Assembly (NCBI GenBank): GCA_035530055.1
Contig: DATKVN010000062.1
Location: forward strand, 1 to 22,505
Direction of reading: 5' to 3'
Length of the DNA: 22,505 nucleotides
Origin: a bacterium
GTDB lineage: Bacteria; UBA6262; WVXT01
The notes under the pieces are model-generated. The model was given only the letters and a program-made list of their open reading frames with translations. It was not told the origin of the DNA and searched no databases. Below are positions 13,386 to 21,119 of this stretch, in pieces. The translations under genes and the position numbers were made by a program. Position 1 is the first letter of the stretch. The number at the start of each line of letters is the position of its first letter.

Positions 13386-14333
13386 ATGAAGATAGGAATT
13401 GTGGGTGCTGGGGCGATGGGTGGGTTATTTGGTGGGATGCTCACCAGAGCAGGGCAGGATGTTTGGCTAATTGACAATCATAACGAAAGGGCGGAGAAGA
13501 TAAATAGAGAAGGACTGATTATAGAAGCAAGTAAAGCCCTTCAGCCCGGGGAACCTAAACAGGAAATAATAAAAATAAAGACAACAACAGACCCTTCCAA
13601 CGTAGGCTCCTGCGATTTGGTTATTCTTTTAGTTAAAGCTTATGATACAGAACAAGCCACCAGGAATTCTTTACCTCTAACTGGAAGTAAGACAGCCTGG
13701 CTTACCCTGCAAAATGGCCTGGGGAACATTGAGAGGATGGGTAAAATCGTGGGTAAGGGTAGAGTGGTTGGTGGTGTCACTTATCAAGGTGCTACTGTAT
13801 TAGAGATGGGAAGGATAAGACATGCAGCCTTTGAAAAGACGGTCATTGGAGAAATTAGTGGCAAGGTGAGTGAGAGAATTAAGTCCATTTCAGATATTTT
13901 CAATCAGGCAGGCATAGATACTGAAATTTCCGATAATATAGAAGGTATGCTATGGGGTAAACTATTAGTGAATGCAGTAATAAATCCTTTAACAGCTATT
14001 ACCAGGGTAAGAAATGGCCAGTTACTGGAATCTCCCAGTCTGAGAGAGACAATGAAGCTCATTGTCGAAGAAGCTATGCGAGTTCCTCTAAAGAAGGGAA
14101 TCAGACTACCTTATCAGAGAGTATTTGAGAAAGTGGAAGAGTCCTGTCAGGTTTCCAGAGATAACATTTCTTCTATGCTGCAGGATATATTGAGAAAGAA
14201 GAGAACAGAGGTAGATTTTATCAATGGTGCAATAGTTACTGAAGCTGAGAAAATAGGAGTATCTACACCGCTGAATAGGGCTCTTTGGAAGATAGTTAAA
14301 TTTTTAGAAGGGAGGGGAGAATATGTTAAGTGA
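13386..14333 (+). CDS. panE: 2-dehydropantoate 2-reductase
   Basis: NADPH-dependent reduction of ketopantoate to pantoate in CoA biosynthesis. It has 315 residues, family size. The N-terminal Rossmann motif GAGAMGG is at 7-13 and LQNGLGN at 108-114. The catalytic lysine is K192 in the MLWGKLLVNAVINPLTAI segment, and SSMLQDILRKKRTEVDFINGAI (262-283) contains the conserved acid E275 and substrate-binding serines. All match E. coli PanE closely, so this is not merely a distant ApbA homologue. It is first in the C1 operon and overlaps fhs by 11 bp, indicating translational coupling. Its link to the pathway may be CoA supply for acetyl-CoA synthesis, which is inference. An alternative ATG 4 bp upstream is out of frame. 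Confidence 0.92.
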   Translation: MKIGIVGAGAMGGLFGGMLTRAGQDVWLIDNHNERAEKINREGLIIEASKALQPGEPKQEIIKIKTTTDPSNVGSCDLVILLVKAYDTEQATRNSLPLTGSKTAWLTLQNGLGNIERMGKIVGKGRVVGGVTYQGATVLEMGRIRHAAFEKTVIGEISGKVSERIKSISDIFNQAGIDTEISDNIEGMLWGKLLVNAVINPLTAITRVRNGQLLESPSLRETMKLIVEEAMRVPLKKGIRLPYQRVFEKVEESCQVSRDNISSMLQDILRKKRTEVDFINGAIVTEAEKIGVSTPLNRALWKIVKFLEGRGEYVK

Positions 14334-16020
14334 TTTAGAGATTGCCCAGAGGGCGAAGATGAAGCCCGTTGTGGAAATCGCTCAGGCTCTGGGCATTAAG
14401 GAAGATGAGATTGAGCCTTATGGAAAGTATATGGCCAAGGTCTCTTTGGAAATCCTGGAGAGATTGAAAGATAGACCTAACGGTAAATTTATTACAGTAA
14501 CTGCGATTACTCCCACTCCCTTAGGGGAAGGGAAGACAGTCACTGCTTTTGGTTTGGGGATGGCTTTGGCTAAGATAGGAAAGAAAGTCTGTAACACCTG
14601 TCGCCAACCTTCAAAGGGTCCCACGTTCGGCATTAAGGGCGGTGCCGCTGGAGGAGGTTACTCTCAGGTTCTTCCTATGGAGAACATTAATCTACATTTT
14701 ACTGGAGATGCCCATGCAGTAGAATCGGCTCACAATCTTTTAGCCGCGGCAATAGATGCCAGCATTCTTCACGGAAATAAATTGAACATCGATCCTCTCA
14801 GTATTACCTGGCGAAGATGCGTTGATATCAGTGATCGGGCACTGCGAAACATAGTTATTGGACTGGGGGGTAAGGCTAATGGTTATCCAAGGGAAACAGG
14901 TTATGATATCACCGTGGCTACCGAGACTATGGCTATTCTTGCGCTAGCCACAGGCCTCTTCGACTTGAGAAAGAGGTTGGGTAGGGTAGTAGTGGGTTAT
15001 ACTTATGATGGCAAACCGGTAACTGCTGAACAGCTTAAGATTGCGGGAGCAATGACAGTGTTGTTGAAGGATGCCATTAAGCCCAATCTTGTGCAGACAA
15101 CGGAGAATACACCTGTTCTTAATCACGCTGGACCCTTCGCCAATGTTGCTCATGGGAATAACTCGGCACTCGCTGATATGGTAGCTCTTAAACTAGTCGA
15201 TTACGTAGTTACAGAAAGTGGCTTTGGCGCAGACTGTGGTTTCGAGAAATTAATCAACGTTAAGTGCCGGCAGAGTGGTTTAAAAGTTGATTGTGCTGTG
15301 GTAGTCGCTTCCATAAGGGCATTGAAAATGCATGGTGGAGCGTTTGAGGTGCGCCCGGGAGTGGACTTAGATGAGAAATTGGTGGCCAAGGAGAATATGG
15401 AAGCTCTGGAGAAGGGATGTGAAAATCTTGCCAAACATATAGAGAATGTCCACATTCATGGACTTCCTGCAGTAGTGGCGATTAATAGATTTACTTCAGA
15501 TACTGATAAAGAGGTAGAATTTGTAAGGAAAAAGGCTCTGGAAGCTGGTGCGGAAGATGCTGCCCCTGTAGATTGTTGGGCTAAAGGTGGCGAAGGTGCT
15601 ATTCAATTGGCTGAAGCAGTTGTGGCAGCAGTGGATAAGCCACACCAGATGCAGTTCCTCTATCCAGACGATGCATCTATCAAAGAAAAGATTGAGACAA
15701 TAGCTACAAAAATATATGGAGCAGACGGGGTAGATTATGCTCCTCTTGCCGAAAAGAAGATTAAATTGTATACTGAATTGGGTTATAATAAGATGCCCAT
15801 CAACATGGCCAAGACCCATCTTTCTCTTTCTCATGACCCAAATCTAAAGTGTGTGCCTCGCCATTACAGGATACCCGTTCGAGATATCCGGGCATCAGTA
15901 GGAGCTGGATTCCTCTATCCTCTCTTAGGGACTATGAGTACTATGCCTGGGCTTCCTTCAATCCCAGCTGCCACCAAAGTGGACATCGATAAGAGTGGAA
16001 AGACAGTGGGATTGTTCTAA
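14323..16020 (+). CDS. fhs: Formate-tetrahydrofolate ligase
   Basis: ATP-dependent condensation of formate with THF to 10-formyl-THF, the entry step of the Wood-Ljungdahl methyl branch. It has 565 residues, like the acetogen enzymes. The P-loop TPTPLGEGKT is at 63-72, followed by GPTFGIKGGAAGGGY at 99-113, LHFTGD near 122-127, ITWRRCVDISDRALRN near 165, KDAIKPNLVQT, and the C-terminal TMPGLPSIPAA. Position 95 is Gln in RQPSKGP, where acetogen enzymes usually have Glu (REPSLGP), a residue reported to bind the activating monovalent cation; eukaryotic C1-THF synthase also has Gln here. The ATG follows AGGGAGGGGAGA. It overlaps panE and is followed after 38 bp by the lipoyl domain gene. Confidence 0.97.
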   Translation: MLSDLEIAQRAKMKPVVEIAQALGIKEDEIEPYGKYMAKVSLEILERLKDRPNGKFITVTAITPTPLGEGKTVTAFGLGMALAKIGKKVCNTCRQPSKGPTFGIKGGAAGGGYSQVLPMENINLHFTGDAHAVESAHNLLAAAIDASILHGNKLNIDPLSITWRRCVDISDRALRNIVIGLGGKANGYPRETGYDITVATETMAILALATGLFDLRKRLGRVVVGYTYDGKPVTAEQLKIAGAMTVLLKDAIKPNLVQTTENTPVLNHAGPFANVAHGNNSALADMVALKLVDYVVTESGFGADCGFEKLINVKCRQSGLKVDCAVVVASIRALKMHGGAFEVRPGVDLDEKLVAKENMEALEKGCENLAKHIENVHIHGLPAVVAINRFTSDTDKEVEFVRKKALEAGAEDAAPVDCWAKGGEGAIQLAEAVVAAVDKPHQMQFLYPDDASIKEKIETIATKIYGADGVDYAPLAEKKIKLYTELGYNKMPINMAKTHLSLSHDPNLKCVPRHYRIPVRDIRASVGAGFLYPLLGTMSTMPGLPSIPAATKVDIDKSGKTVGLF

Positions 16021-16058
16021 GCAAAAAATGGGAAGACTACTCATTGGAGGAATAATAG

Positions 16059-16289
16059 ATGAAAGAGATAATTTTGCCAGATATGGGTGAAGAGGTAAAG
16101 GAAGCAACTATCTCCTTCTGGCATCACGAGGAGGGAGACAAAGTAACCAAGGGGGAGGATTTAGTAGAGATTACTACGGAGAAAGCAAGTTTTCAAGTTG
16201 AAGCCCCCGCTTCTGGAATCTTAAGCAAAATTTCCGCTGGTGAAGGTGAAGTAGTAAAATCTGGACAGGTCCTGGGAATTATCGAATGA
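16059..16289 (+). CDS. Stand-alone lipoyl-domain carrier protein
   Basis: A 76-residue protein that is a complete biotinyl/lipoyl-attachment domain and nothing else. It has the two-fold flattened barrel pattern: ILPDMGEEVKEATISFW at the N-terminus, the hairpin TTEKASF at 39-45 presenting the predicted lipoyl-lysine K42, and the second half PASGILSKISAGEGEVVKSGQVLGIIE. The turn sequence and small size resemble lipoyl domains of 2-oxoacid dehydrogenase E2 proteins, not GcvH (about 125 residues) and not biotin carriers, which carry an MKM turn. There is no peripheral-subunit-binding or catalytic domain and no frameshift suggesting truncation. The strong site TTGGAGGAA precedes the ATG. Its neighbours metV, lpdA, lipB and lipA suggest a redox-carrier role. 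Confidence 0.9.
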   Translation: MKEIILPDMGEEVKEATISFWHHEEGDKVTKGEDLVEITTEKASFQVEAPASGILSKISAGEGEVVKSGQVLGIIE

Positions 16290-16370
16290 ATTCCGGGGAC
16301 ACAATACTTAATTCCATAAATTCGTAATTGCAGGGTCGGGCCTCAATAATTAAGTATTGTGTCCCCAGAA
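16290..16370. repeat. GGGGACACAATACTTAATT inverted-repeat element
   Basis: Perfect 19-bp inverted repeats, GGGGACACAATACTTAATT (16295-16313) and its complement (16348-16366), enclose a 34-bp centre; AATT-containing flanks extend the similarity. It begins directly after the stop codon of the lipoyl gene and ends about 7 bp before the AAAGGAG site of metV. In RNA it would form a long stem-loop. I recall the sequence as a common REP-like repeat type associated with Y1 (RAYT) transposases; that is unverified here. Confidence 0.85.
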
Positions 16371-16390
16371 TTGGTAGAAAGGAGTAAGAA

Positions 16391-17053
16391 ATGATAATAA
16401 TGGAACAGAAACCATTTGAGGAAATTTTTTCGTTTTTAAAAGACGAAAAGTCCATACTTATTGTGGGTTGTGCACAGTGCGCCACTGTGTGTAAAGTTGG
16501 TGGCGAAGAAGAAGTTAAAGCTATGAAAGATAAATTGGAGAGTCAAGGCAAAAAGGTGAGTGGTTGGGTAGTTATAGACCCAGCCTGCCAGAGCGTTGAG
16601 GTAAAGAAGAATTTCCAGGCAAATAAAGATAAAATTACCTCAAGTGACGCCATTTTGGTAATGGCTTGCGGTAACGGGGTCCAGTCTGTAAAGGAGAGTG
16701 CCGAGAGAATAAAGATGGAAAAACCAGTCCATCCGGGATGCAACACACTTTTCCTGGGAGAAGTGGTAAGGGCAGGCTATTTCGAGGAAAAGTGTAGTCT
16801 CTGTGGAGATTGTCTGTTAGAGGTAACTGGTGGGATCTGTCCTGTTACTCGCTGTTCCAAGGGACTTCTCAATGGTCCTTGCGGGGGGAGTTCTGAAGGG
16901 AAATGTGAAGTTGATCCTGAACGCGATTGTGCTTGGGCGCTTATTTATGAAGAGTTGAAGAAGAGAGGAAAGCTCGATAGAATGAAAGCTATACAACCGG
17001 CAAAGGACCATTCGAAACTTATAAAACCCCGTACCTTGACCTTGGGTAGTTAA
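16391..17053 (+). CDS. metV: MetV, iron-sulfur/zinc partner subunit of methylene-THF reductase
   Basis: Partner subunit of MetF in many acetogens, with the 'MTHFR C-terminal' cysteine-rich domain. It has 220 residues and 14 cysteines. The N-terminal domain carries C27, C30 and C34 (GCAQCATVCKVGG), C66, C93 and C117, an Rossmann-like region resembling CoA-transferase or Hdr-associated proteins. The C-terminal domain has CSLCGDC (135-141), GGICPVTRCSKGLLNGPCGG (148-167), C172 and C180, a metal-cluster pattern typical of MetV. It starts at ATG 16391 behind AAAGGAG. lpdA follows after 11 bp; metF comes three genes later. In characterised systems MetV connects MetF to electron donors such as RnfC2 or Hdr; neither is present in this window. 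Confidence 0.93.
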   Translation: MIIMEQKPFEEIFSFLKDEKSILIVGCAQCATVCKVGGEEEVKAMKDKLESQGKKVSGWVVIDPACQSVEVKKNFQANKDKITSSDAILVMACGNGVQSVKESAERIKMEKPVHPGCNTLFLGEVVRAGYFEEKCSLCGDCLLEVTGGICPVTRCSKGLLNGPCGGSSEGKCEVDPERDCAWALIYEELKKRGKLDRMKAIQPAKDHSKLIKPRTLTLGS

Positions 17054-17064
17054 GAGGAGAAAGA

Positions 17065-18486
17065 ATGGACTCAAATGCAAATTATGATATTGCTATAATT
17101 GGCGCTGGACCAGGGGGTTATGTGGCGGCAATCAGGGCTTCCCAGTTGGGCGGTAAAGTAGTAGTGATTGAAAAGGGCGAACTGGGAGGAACCTGTGTGA
17201 ATATAGGTTGTATCCCCACAAAGACGCTTGTGGCAAGTGCCCGCCTTCTTAATTCAGTTAAGAAGGGAGGCGAGTTTGGAATCAATTCTGGAGAAGTCAG
17301 TGTAGATTTCTCTACAATATCTAAAAGAAAAGAAAGGATAGTAAGACAACTTGTTAGTGGTATAGGTCAGTTATTCAAAAGCTATGGCGTTGAAGTGATA
17401 AAAGGAAAAGGGAGATTAACTGAGAGAATTAAAGATAAAGCGATTGAGATAGAAATAGAAAAAGATGATGGTTCAGTAGAAAAAGTTATGGCTAAAAAGT
17501 TAATCATTGCCACAGGTTCTATCCCTGCCCGGATTTCCGGAATCTCCATAGATGAACAGGATGTGATAACCAGCGACCAGGCTCTGGAATTGGAAGAAAT
17601 TCCTTCTTCCCTACTTATTGTGGGAGGTGGGGTTATTGGAGTAGAATTTGCTTCCATATTTAACAGCTTAGGGAGTAAAGTGACAATTGTTGAACTCCTG
17701 CCACGGATTATTCCCACTGAAGATGGAGAGATATCTGAACAACTGAAGAAGCTTCTGGTCAAATCTGGAATAGAAATAAATACAGGAGTGAAAGTTAAAG
17801 AGATAATATCCGACAATGGCAAAAAGAAAGTTATAATAGAGACTCCCCGAGGAAAAGAGGAAAAAGTTGCCCAGAAAGTACTGATTGCTACAGGTAGGAA
17901 GCCTTATACAGAGGGTTTGGGTCTGGAGAAGACAGGGATTGGGTTGGAAAAGGGAAGAATATTGGTAAATGAGAGGATGAAAACGAATCTTCCAGGAATA
18001 TTTGCCATTGGAGATGTAGTGGGAGGGGTTCTTCTTGCCCATGTCGCTTCAGCTGAGGGTATTGTGGCTAGTGAAAATGCGATGGGTAATCAATCGAAAA
18101 TCGACTACAGGGTTATTCCCAATTGTATCTATTCTCTCCCTGAAGTTGCCAGCGTTGGTCTCAGTGAGGAGAGAGCAAAAGAGATGGGTTACGAAATGGC
18201 TGTAGGAAGATTTCCCTTCCTGGCCAATGCCCGGGCGACTATTATGGGAGAAAGAATAGGCTTGGTGAAGATAGTAGCAGATAGAAAAACTGATGAGATA
18301 TTGGGTGTACATATAGTTGGTGCGGATGCTACGGAATTGATAGCTGAGGCCAGCGTGGCTATTAAAGCGAAAGTTACCACTAAGGATTTGGAAAGAATGA
18401 TTCACGGCCATCCCACTTTGAGTGAAGCAATATTTGAAGCAGCTCATGATGTCCATGGAGAGGCTATAGATTTAAAGAAGAAATAG
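17065..18486 (+). CDS. lpdA: Dihydrolipoyl dehydrogenase
   Basis: FAD disulfide oxidoreductase that reoxidises dihydrolipoyl groups with NAD+, or the reverse. It has 473 residues. GAGPGGY for FAD at 13-19, redox disulfide C44-C49 in GGTCVNIGCIPTK, NAD-binding GGGVIGVEFAS near 187-197, the second FAD motif FAIGDVVGG near 311-319, and the catalytic H449 with E454 in HGHPTLSE are all intact, so a full enzyme is expected. It begins 11 bp after metV behind GAGGAGAAAG and is followed by lipB after 14 bp. lpdA genes also occur in the Wood-Ljungdahl clusters of clostridial acetogens, where their role is unsettled. Its natural substrate here is probably the 76-residue lipoyl protein. Confidence 0.96.
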   Translation: MDSNANYDIAIIGAGPGGYVAAIRASQLGGKVVVIEKGELGGTCVNIGCIPTKTLVASARLLNSVKKGGEFGINSGEVSVDFSTISKRKERIVRQLVSGIGQLFKSYGVEVIKGKGRLTERIKDKAIEIEIEKDDGSVEKVMAKKLIIATGSIPARISGISIDEQDVITSDQALELEEIPSSLLIVGGGVIGVEFASIFNSLGSKVTIVELLPRIIPTEDGEISEQLKKLLVKSGIEINTGVKVKEIISDNGKKKVIIETPRGKEEKVAQKVLIATGRKPYTEGLGLEKTGIGLEKGRILVNERMKTNLPGIFAIGDVVGGVLLAHVASAEGIVASENAMGNQSKIDYRVIPNCIYSLPEVASVGLSEERAKEMGYEMAVGRFPFLANARATIMGERIGLVKIVADRKTDEILGVHIVGADATELIAEASVAIKAKVTTKDLERMIHGHPTLSEAIFEAAHDVHGEAIDLKKK

Positions 18487-18500
18487 CGGAAACGAGAATC

Positions 18501-19202
18501 ATGGGAAAATGTAGAGTGTTATACCTGGGATTGGTTAGTTATGAGAAGGCTTACGATTTACAGAGGAAACTCCATAAATTCAGGAGAGAAGGAAGAATCG
18601 ATGATGTTTTGATTCTACTGGAGCATGAGCCAGTGGTGACTATAGGAAGGGGAGGTAAAAGGGATAACATCTTAGTTTCCGATGAGTTATTGCAAAGTAA
18701 AGGAATTAGAGTTTTTGAAATAGACAGAGGAGGCGATGTTACTCTCCATTGTCCTGGACAGCTCGTAGGATATCCCATTCTCGACCTAAAAATTTATGGG
18801 AAAAATATACATAGGTATCTAAGAAATCTCGAAGAAGTAATAATCCGTTCATTGAAAGTTTACGGCATATATGGCCAAAGGATTGAGAACCATACCGGAG
18901 TTTGGGTAGGGGAGAAAAAGATTGCATCCATAGGAATTGGCATAAAGGGCTGGGTCACTTTCCATGGGTTTAGTCTCAATATAAATCCTGATCTGTCCTA
19001 TTTTTTATTAATTAGGCCCTGTGGATTTGAAAGTAGAACAGTGACTTCTATGAGCGAGATATTGGGCAGGCCAGTCGAGCCAAAAGATTTCCGTTACCGG
19101 TTGATAGAACAGTTTGGAAAAGTATTCAATCTGGAAATGGAGGAAAATGGTAAGCAGGTTTCCCCCCTGGATAGTAAAGAGATTGTCTCTTGCTCCCTCT
19201 GA
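18501..19202 (+). CDS. lipB: Octanoyl-ACP:protein octanoyltransferase
   Basis: Transfers octanoyl from acyl-carrier protein to the acceptor lysine of lipoyl domains, the first step of de novo lipoylation. It has 233 residues, normal. EHEPVVTIGR at 41-50, DRGGDVTLHCPGQLVGYPI at 75-93, K140 in EKKIASIG and the acyl-thioester cysteine C174 in IRPCGFE are present, so the catalytic Cys/Lys dyad is intact. The usual HGPGQ reads HCPGQ here (C84), placing an extra thiol in the active-site region. The ribosome binding site is weak (CGGAAACGAG). It lies 14 bp after lpdA, and its 3' end overlaps lipA by 56 bp. Confidence 0.93.
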   Translation: MGKCRVLYLGLVSYEKAYDLQRKLHKFRREGRIDDVLILLEHEPVVTIGRGGKRDNILVSDELLQSKGIRVFEIDRGGDVTLHCPGQLVGYPILDLKIYGKNIHRYLRNLEEVIIRSLKVYGIYGQRIENHTGVWVGEKKIASIGIGIKGWVTFHGFSLNINPDLSYFLLIRPCGFESRTVTSMSEILGRPVEPKDFRYRLIEQFGKVFNLEMEENGKQVSPLDSKEIVSCSL

Positions 19203-20067
19203 CAAAAAAGGAGGAGGAGAAGAGGTTAATAAGACGAGAAATCTCCTCAGCAGATTAGATTTGCATACTGTCTGTGAAGGAGCCCGTTGTCCTAACCTCT
19301 GGGAATGTTTCGCTGAATCTACAGCCACTTTCATGATTTTAGGTAAAATCTGTACAAGGAACTGTAAATTCTGTAGTGTGGCTAAAGGGAGCCCTTTACC
19401 AGTTGACCGGAAGGAACCCAAAAGAATAGCCCAGGCAGTGAAGAAATTGGACTTGAAGCATGTAGTAATTACCTCAGTTACCCGTGATGATTTGCCAGAT
19501 AGGGGAGCTTTTCAATTTTTCTCTACAATTATGGAGGTTCACTCGATAAATCCTGATGTAATTATAGAAGTGCTTATTCCCGATTTCGCAGGAAGTAGAG
19601 AAGCGATTAAGCAGGTATTAAAGGCGGGGACTGACATTATCGCACATAACTTAGAGACAGTGCCATCTCTATATCGAAAGGTGAGACCCGGGGCATCTTA
19701 TGAGAGGTCTCTGAAGTTGCTTAAGTTGGTGAAGATTTTGCAGCCTGATATCTACACTAAGACGGGCCTGATGCTCGGCTTAGGAGAGGAAAAGCAGGAG
19801 ATTTTGGGCGTAATGGAAGATTTGAGAAAAATAGATTGTGATATTCTCACTATGGGACAATATCTACAACCGAGTAGCTCGCATCTGGAAGTTCGTAGAT
19901 TTATTCCTCCGAGTGAATTTGAAGAATATAAAAAGGTAGCGGAAAAGATGGAATTCCTGTTTGTGGCAGCAGGACCCTTTGTTCGCAGCTCATATAGAGC
20001 AAGTGAATTTTCCAGTCGATTCATTCGAAAAAGAAAAAGGGGTCAGAGTCATTTTTTGATGCCATAA
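19147..20067 (+). CDS. lipA: Lipoyl synthase (radical SAM)
   Basis: Inserts two sulfurs into the octanoyl chain on the lipoyl domain. It has 306 residues from the ATG at 19147, chosen because GGAGG precedes it at a proper distance; an upstream in-frame TTG (19114) lacks this. The auxiliary cluster motif CEGARCPNLWEC gives C43, C48 and C54; the radical SAM motif CTRNCKFC gives C69, C73 and C76; and RSSY at 280-283 supplies the serine ligand of the auxiliary cluster. The protein should be active. About the last 12-13 residues (KRKRGQSHFLMP) are encoded inside a repeat that also contains the stop codon. It overlaps lipB by 56 bp. Confidence 0.95.
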   Translation: MVSRFPPWIVKRLSLAPSDKKGGGEEVNKTRNLLSRLDLHTVCEGARCPNLWECFAESTATFMILGKICTRNCKFCSVAKGSPLPVDRKEPKRIAQAVKKLDLKHVVITSVTRDDLPDRGAFQFFSTIMEVHSINPDVIIEVLIPDFAGSREAIKQVLKAGTDIIAHNLETVPSLYRKVRPGASYERSLKLLKLVKILQPDIYTKTGLMLGLGEEKQEILGVMEDLRKIDCDILTMGQYLQPSSSHLEVRRFIPPSEFEEYKKVAEKMEFLFVAAGPFVRSSYRASEFSSRFIRKRKRGQSHFLMP

Positions 20068-20074
20068 ATGGCAT
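20034..20074. repeat. AAAAAGGGGTCAG-type repeat over the lipA stop codon
   Basis: AAAAAGGGGTCAGAGTCA and a T-run lead into the perfect hairpin ATGCCAT-AA-ATGGCAT (20059-20074), whose loop holds part of the lipA TAA. It is related in layout to 12598-12633. It supplies the lipA C-terminal tail. Confidence 0.7.
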
Positions 20075-20092
20075 AGCTTTCAAAAAGTGTTA

Positions 20093-20147
20093 GGAGTAGC
20101 GAAACTTGTTTCGCGATTGGTGGACGCAGAGCAAGCTCTGCTACTCC
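20093..20147. repeat. GGAGT double-hairpin element, GCGAAA/GCAGAGC type
   Basis: 55 bp bounded by GGAGTAGC and GCTACTCC. Hairpins GCGAAA-CTTG-TTTCGC (20099-20114) and GCAGAGC-AA-GCTCTGC lie inside. It is the reverse complement of the copy at 7491-7543 apart from one loop base and the central linker. It separates lipA and metF. Confidence 0.88.
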
Positions 20148-20149
20148 AA

Positions 20150-20167
20150 CTTCCGCTTTAGCGGAAG
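20150..20167. repeat. Short hairpin before metF
   Basis: CTTCCGC-TTTA-GCGGAAG, a 7-bp stem with a 4-nt loop, ends about 12 bp before the metF ribosome binding site AAAGGAGGG. There is no T-run, so it is not an intrinsic terminator. It probably belongs with the adjacent REP-like repeats. Confidence 0.6.
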
Positions 20168-20191
20168 GATGTGTTATAAAGGAGGGAAATA

Positions 20192-21064
20192 GTGCTTTCT
20201 GAGGCTTTAAAATCAGGTAAATTTGTAGTGACTTCAGAGATAGGACCACCTAAAGGTGTAGAAATGAGAGAAATCCTTTCTGAAGCTGAATTCTTTAAAG
20301 GTAAAGTAGAAGCTGTGAATGTAACTGACCTACAGAGTTCGGTTATGAAGTTGGGTTCTTTAGCTACTTGCCGTCTTTTGATAGAGAATGGTGTTGAACC
20401 TGTGTTTCAAATAACCTGTCGCGACCGCAATCGCCTTGCTCTGCAGTCGGATATTCTGAGTGCCTATGTTCTAGGAATTAGAAACCTGCTCATTCTCACC
20501 GGAGACCATCCCAAATTGGGTGACGACCCAGCGGCGAAGCCTGTTTTCGACCTCGATTCGGTACAACTACTGGAGGCGGTCAAAAAATTACAGGAAGGGG
20601 AAGATATGGCAGGGAACAAGTTGGAAGGTGAACCGCCAAAATTCTTTGTGGGAGCAGTAGTAAATCCCGGTGCCGATCCTATAGAGCCGCAAATAATAAA
20701 AATGGAAAAAAAGATAAAAACTGGAGCACAATTCTTCCAGAGCCAGGCAGTCTACGAGCCTGAGAAGTTTGCCCAGTTTATGAAGAAAGTGAAGGGTTTT
20801 GGCGTTCCTGTTCTGGCGGGAATTGTTCTTTTGAAATCTGCAGGAATGGCAAGATATATGAATAAGAACGTTAGCGGAGTATATGTTCCCGACCCGCTTA
20901 TCGAGGAGATGGAGAAGGTAGAGAAAGAGAAAAGAGGAGAGAAGAGTATAGAAATTGCCGCAAGGCTAATCAGGGAACTTAAAGGTCTCTGTCAGGGCGT
21001 GCACATTATGCCTCTTGGCTGGGGAAATAAAGTCCCCAAAGTTTTAGAGGCAGCCGGTCTATGA
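20192..21064 (+). CDS. metF: Methylenetetrahydrofolate reductase, MetF
   Basis: FAD enzyme reducing 5,10-methylene-THF to 5-methyl-THF, the last step of the methyl branch before the corrinoid protein. It has 290 residues, like E. coli MetF but without any C-terminal extension; the separate MetV fills that role. TSEIGPPKG at 14-22 contains the expected catalytic acid E16, NVTDLQSS near 43-50, QITCRDRN near 73-80, and LTGDHPKLGD near 101-110 with the conserved flavin-site aspartate. The final HIMPLGWGNKVPKVLEAAGL is typical of the acetogen-type subgroup. Start GTG follows a strong AAAGGAGGGAAATA. It is separated from lipA by a cluster of repeats. Electron donor unknown. Confidence 0.93.
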   Translation: MLSEALKSGKFVVTSEIGPPKGVEMREILSEAEFFKGKVEAVNVTDLQSSVMKLGSLATCRLLIENGVEPVFQITCRDRNRLALQSDILSAYVLGIRNLLILTGDHPKLGDDPAAKPVFDLDSVQLLEAVKKLQEGEDMAGNKLEGEPPKFFVGAVVNPGADPIEPQIIKMEKKIKTGAQFFQSQAVYEPEKFAQFMKKVKGFGVPVLAGIVLLKSAGMARYMNKNVSGVYVPDPLIEEMEKVEKEKRGEKSIEIAARLIRELKGLCQGVHIMPLGWGNKVPKVLEAAGL

Positions 21065-21119
21065 AATTTAAAAGATAGTTTGTTCAATCGCTTAGGAATC
21101 TCTTTGCGTGGAAAAACCT

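Noticed and set aside
16059-16289. Biotin carrier (BCCP) or GcvH assignment for the 76-residue protein
   Set aside because: The modified-lysine turn reads TEKAS, not the MKM-type biotin turn, and the length and flanks lack GcvH features.
17382-18456. Several minus-strand open frames of 120-146 codons
   Set aside because: They are shadows of lpdA, whose motifs are intact along the full length.
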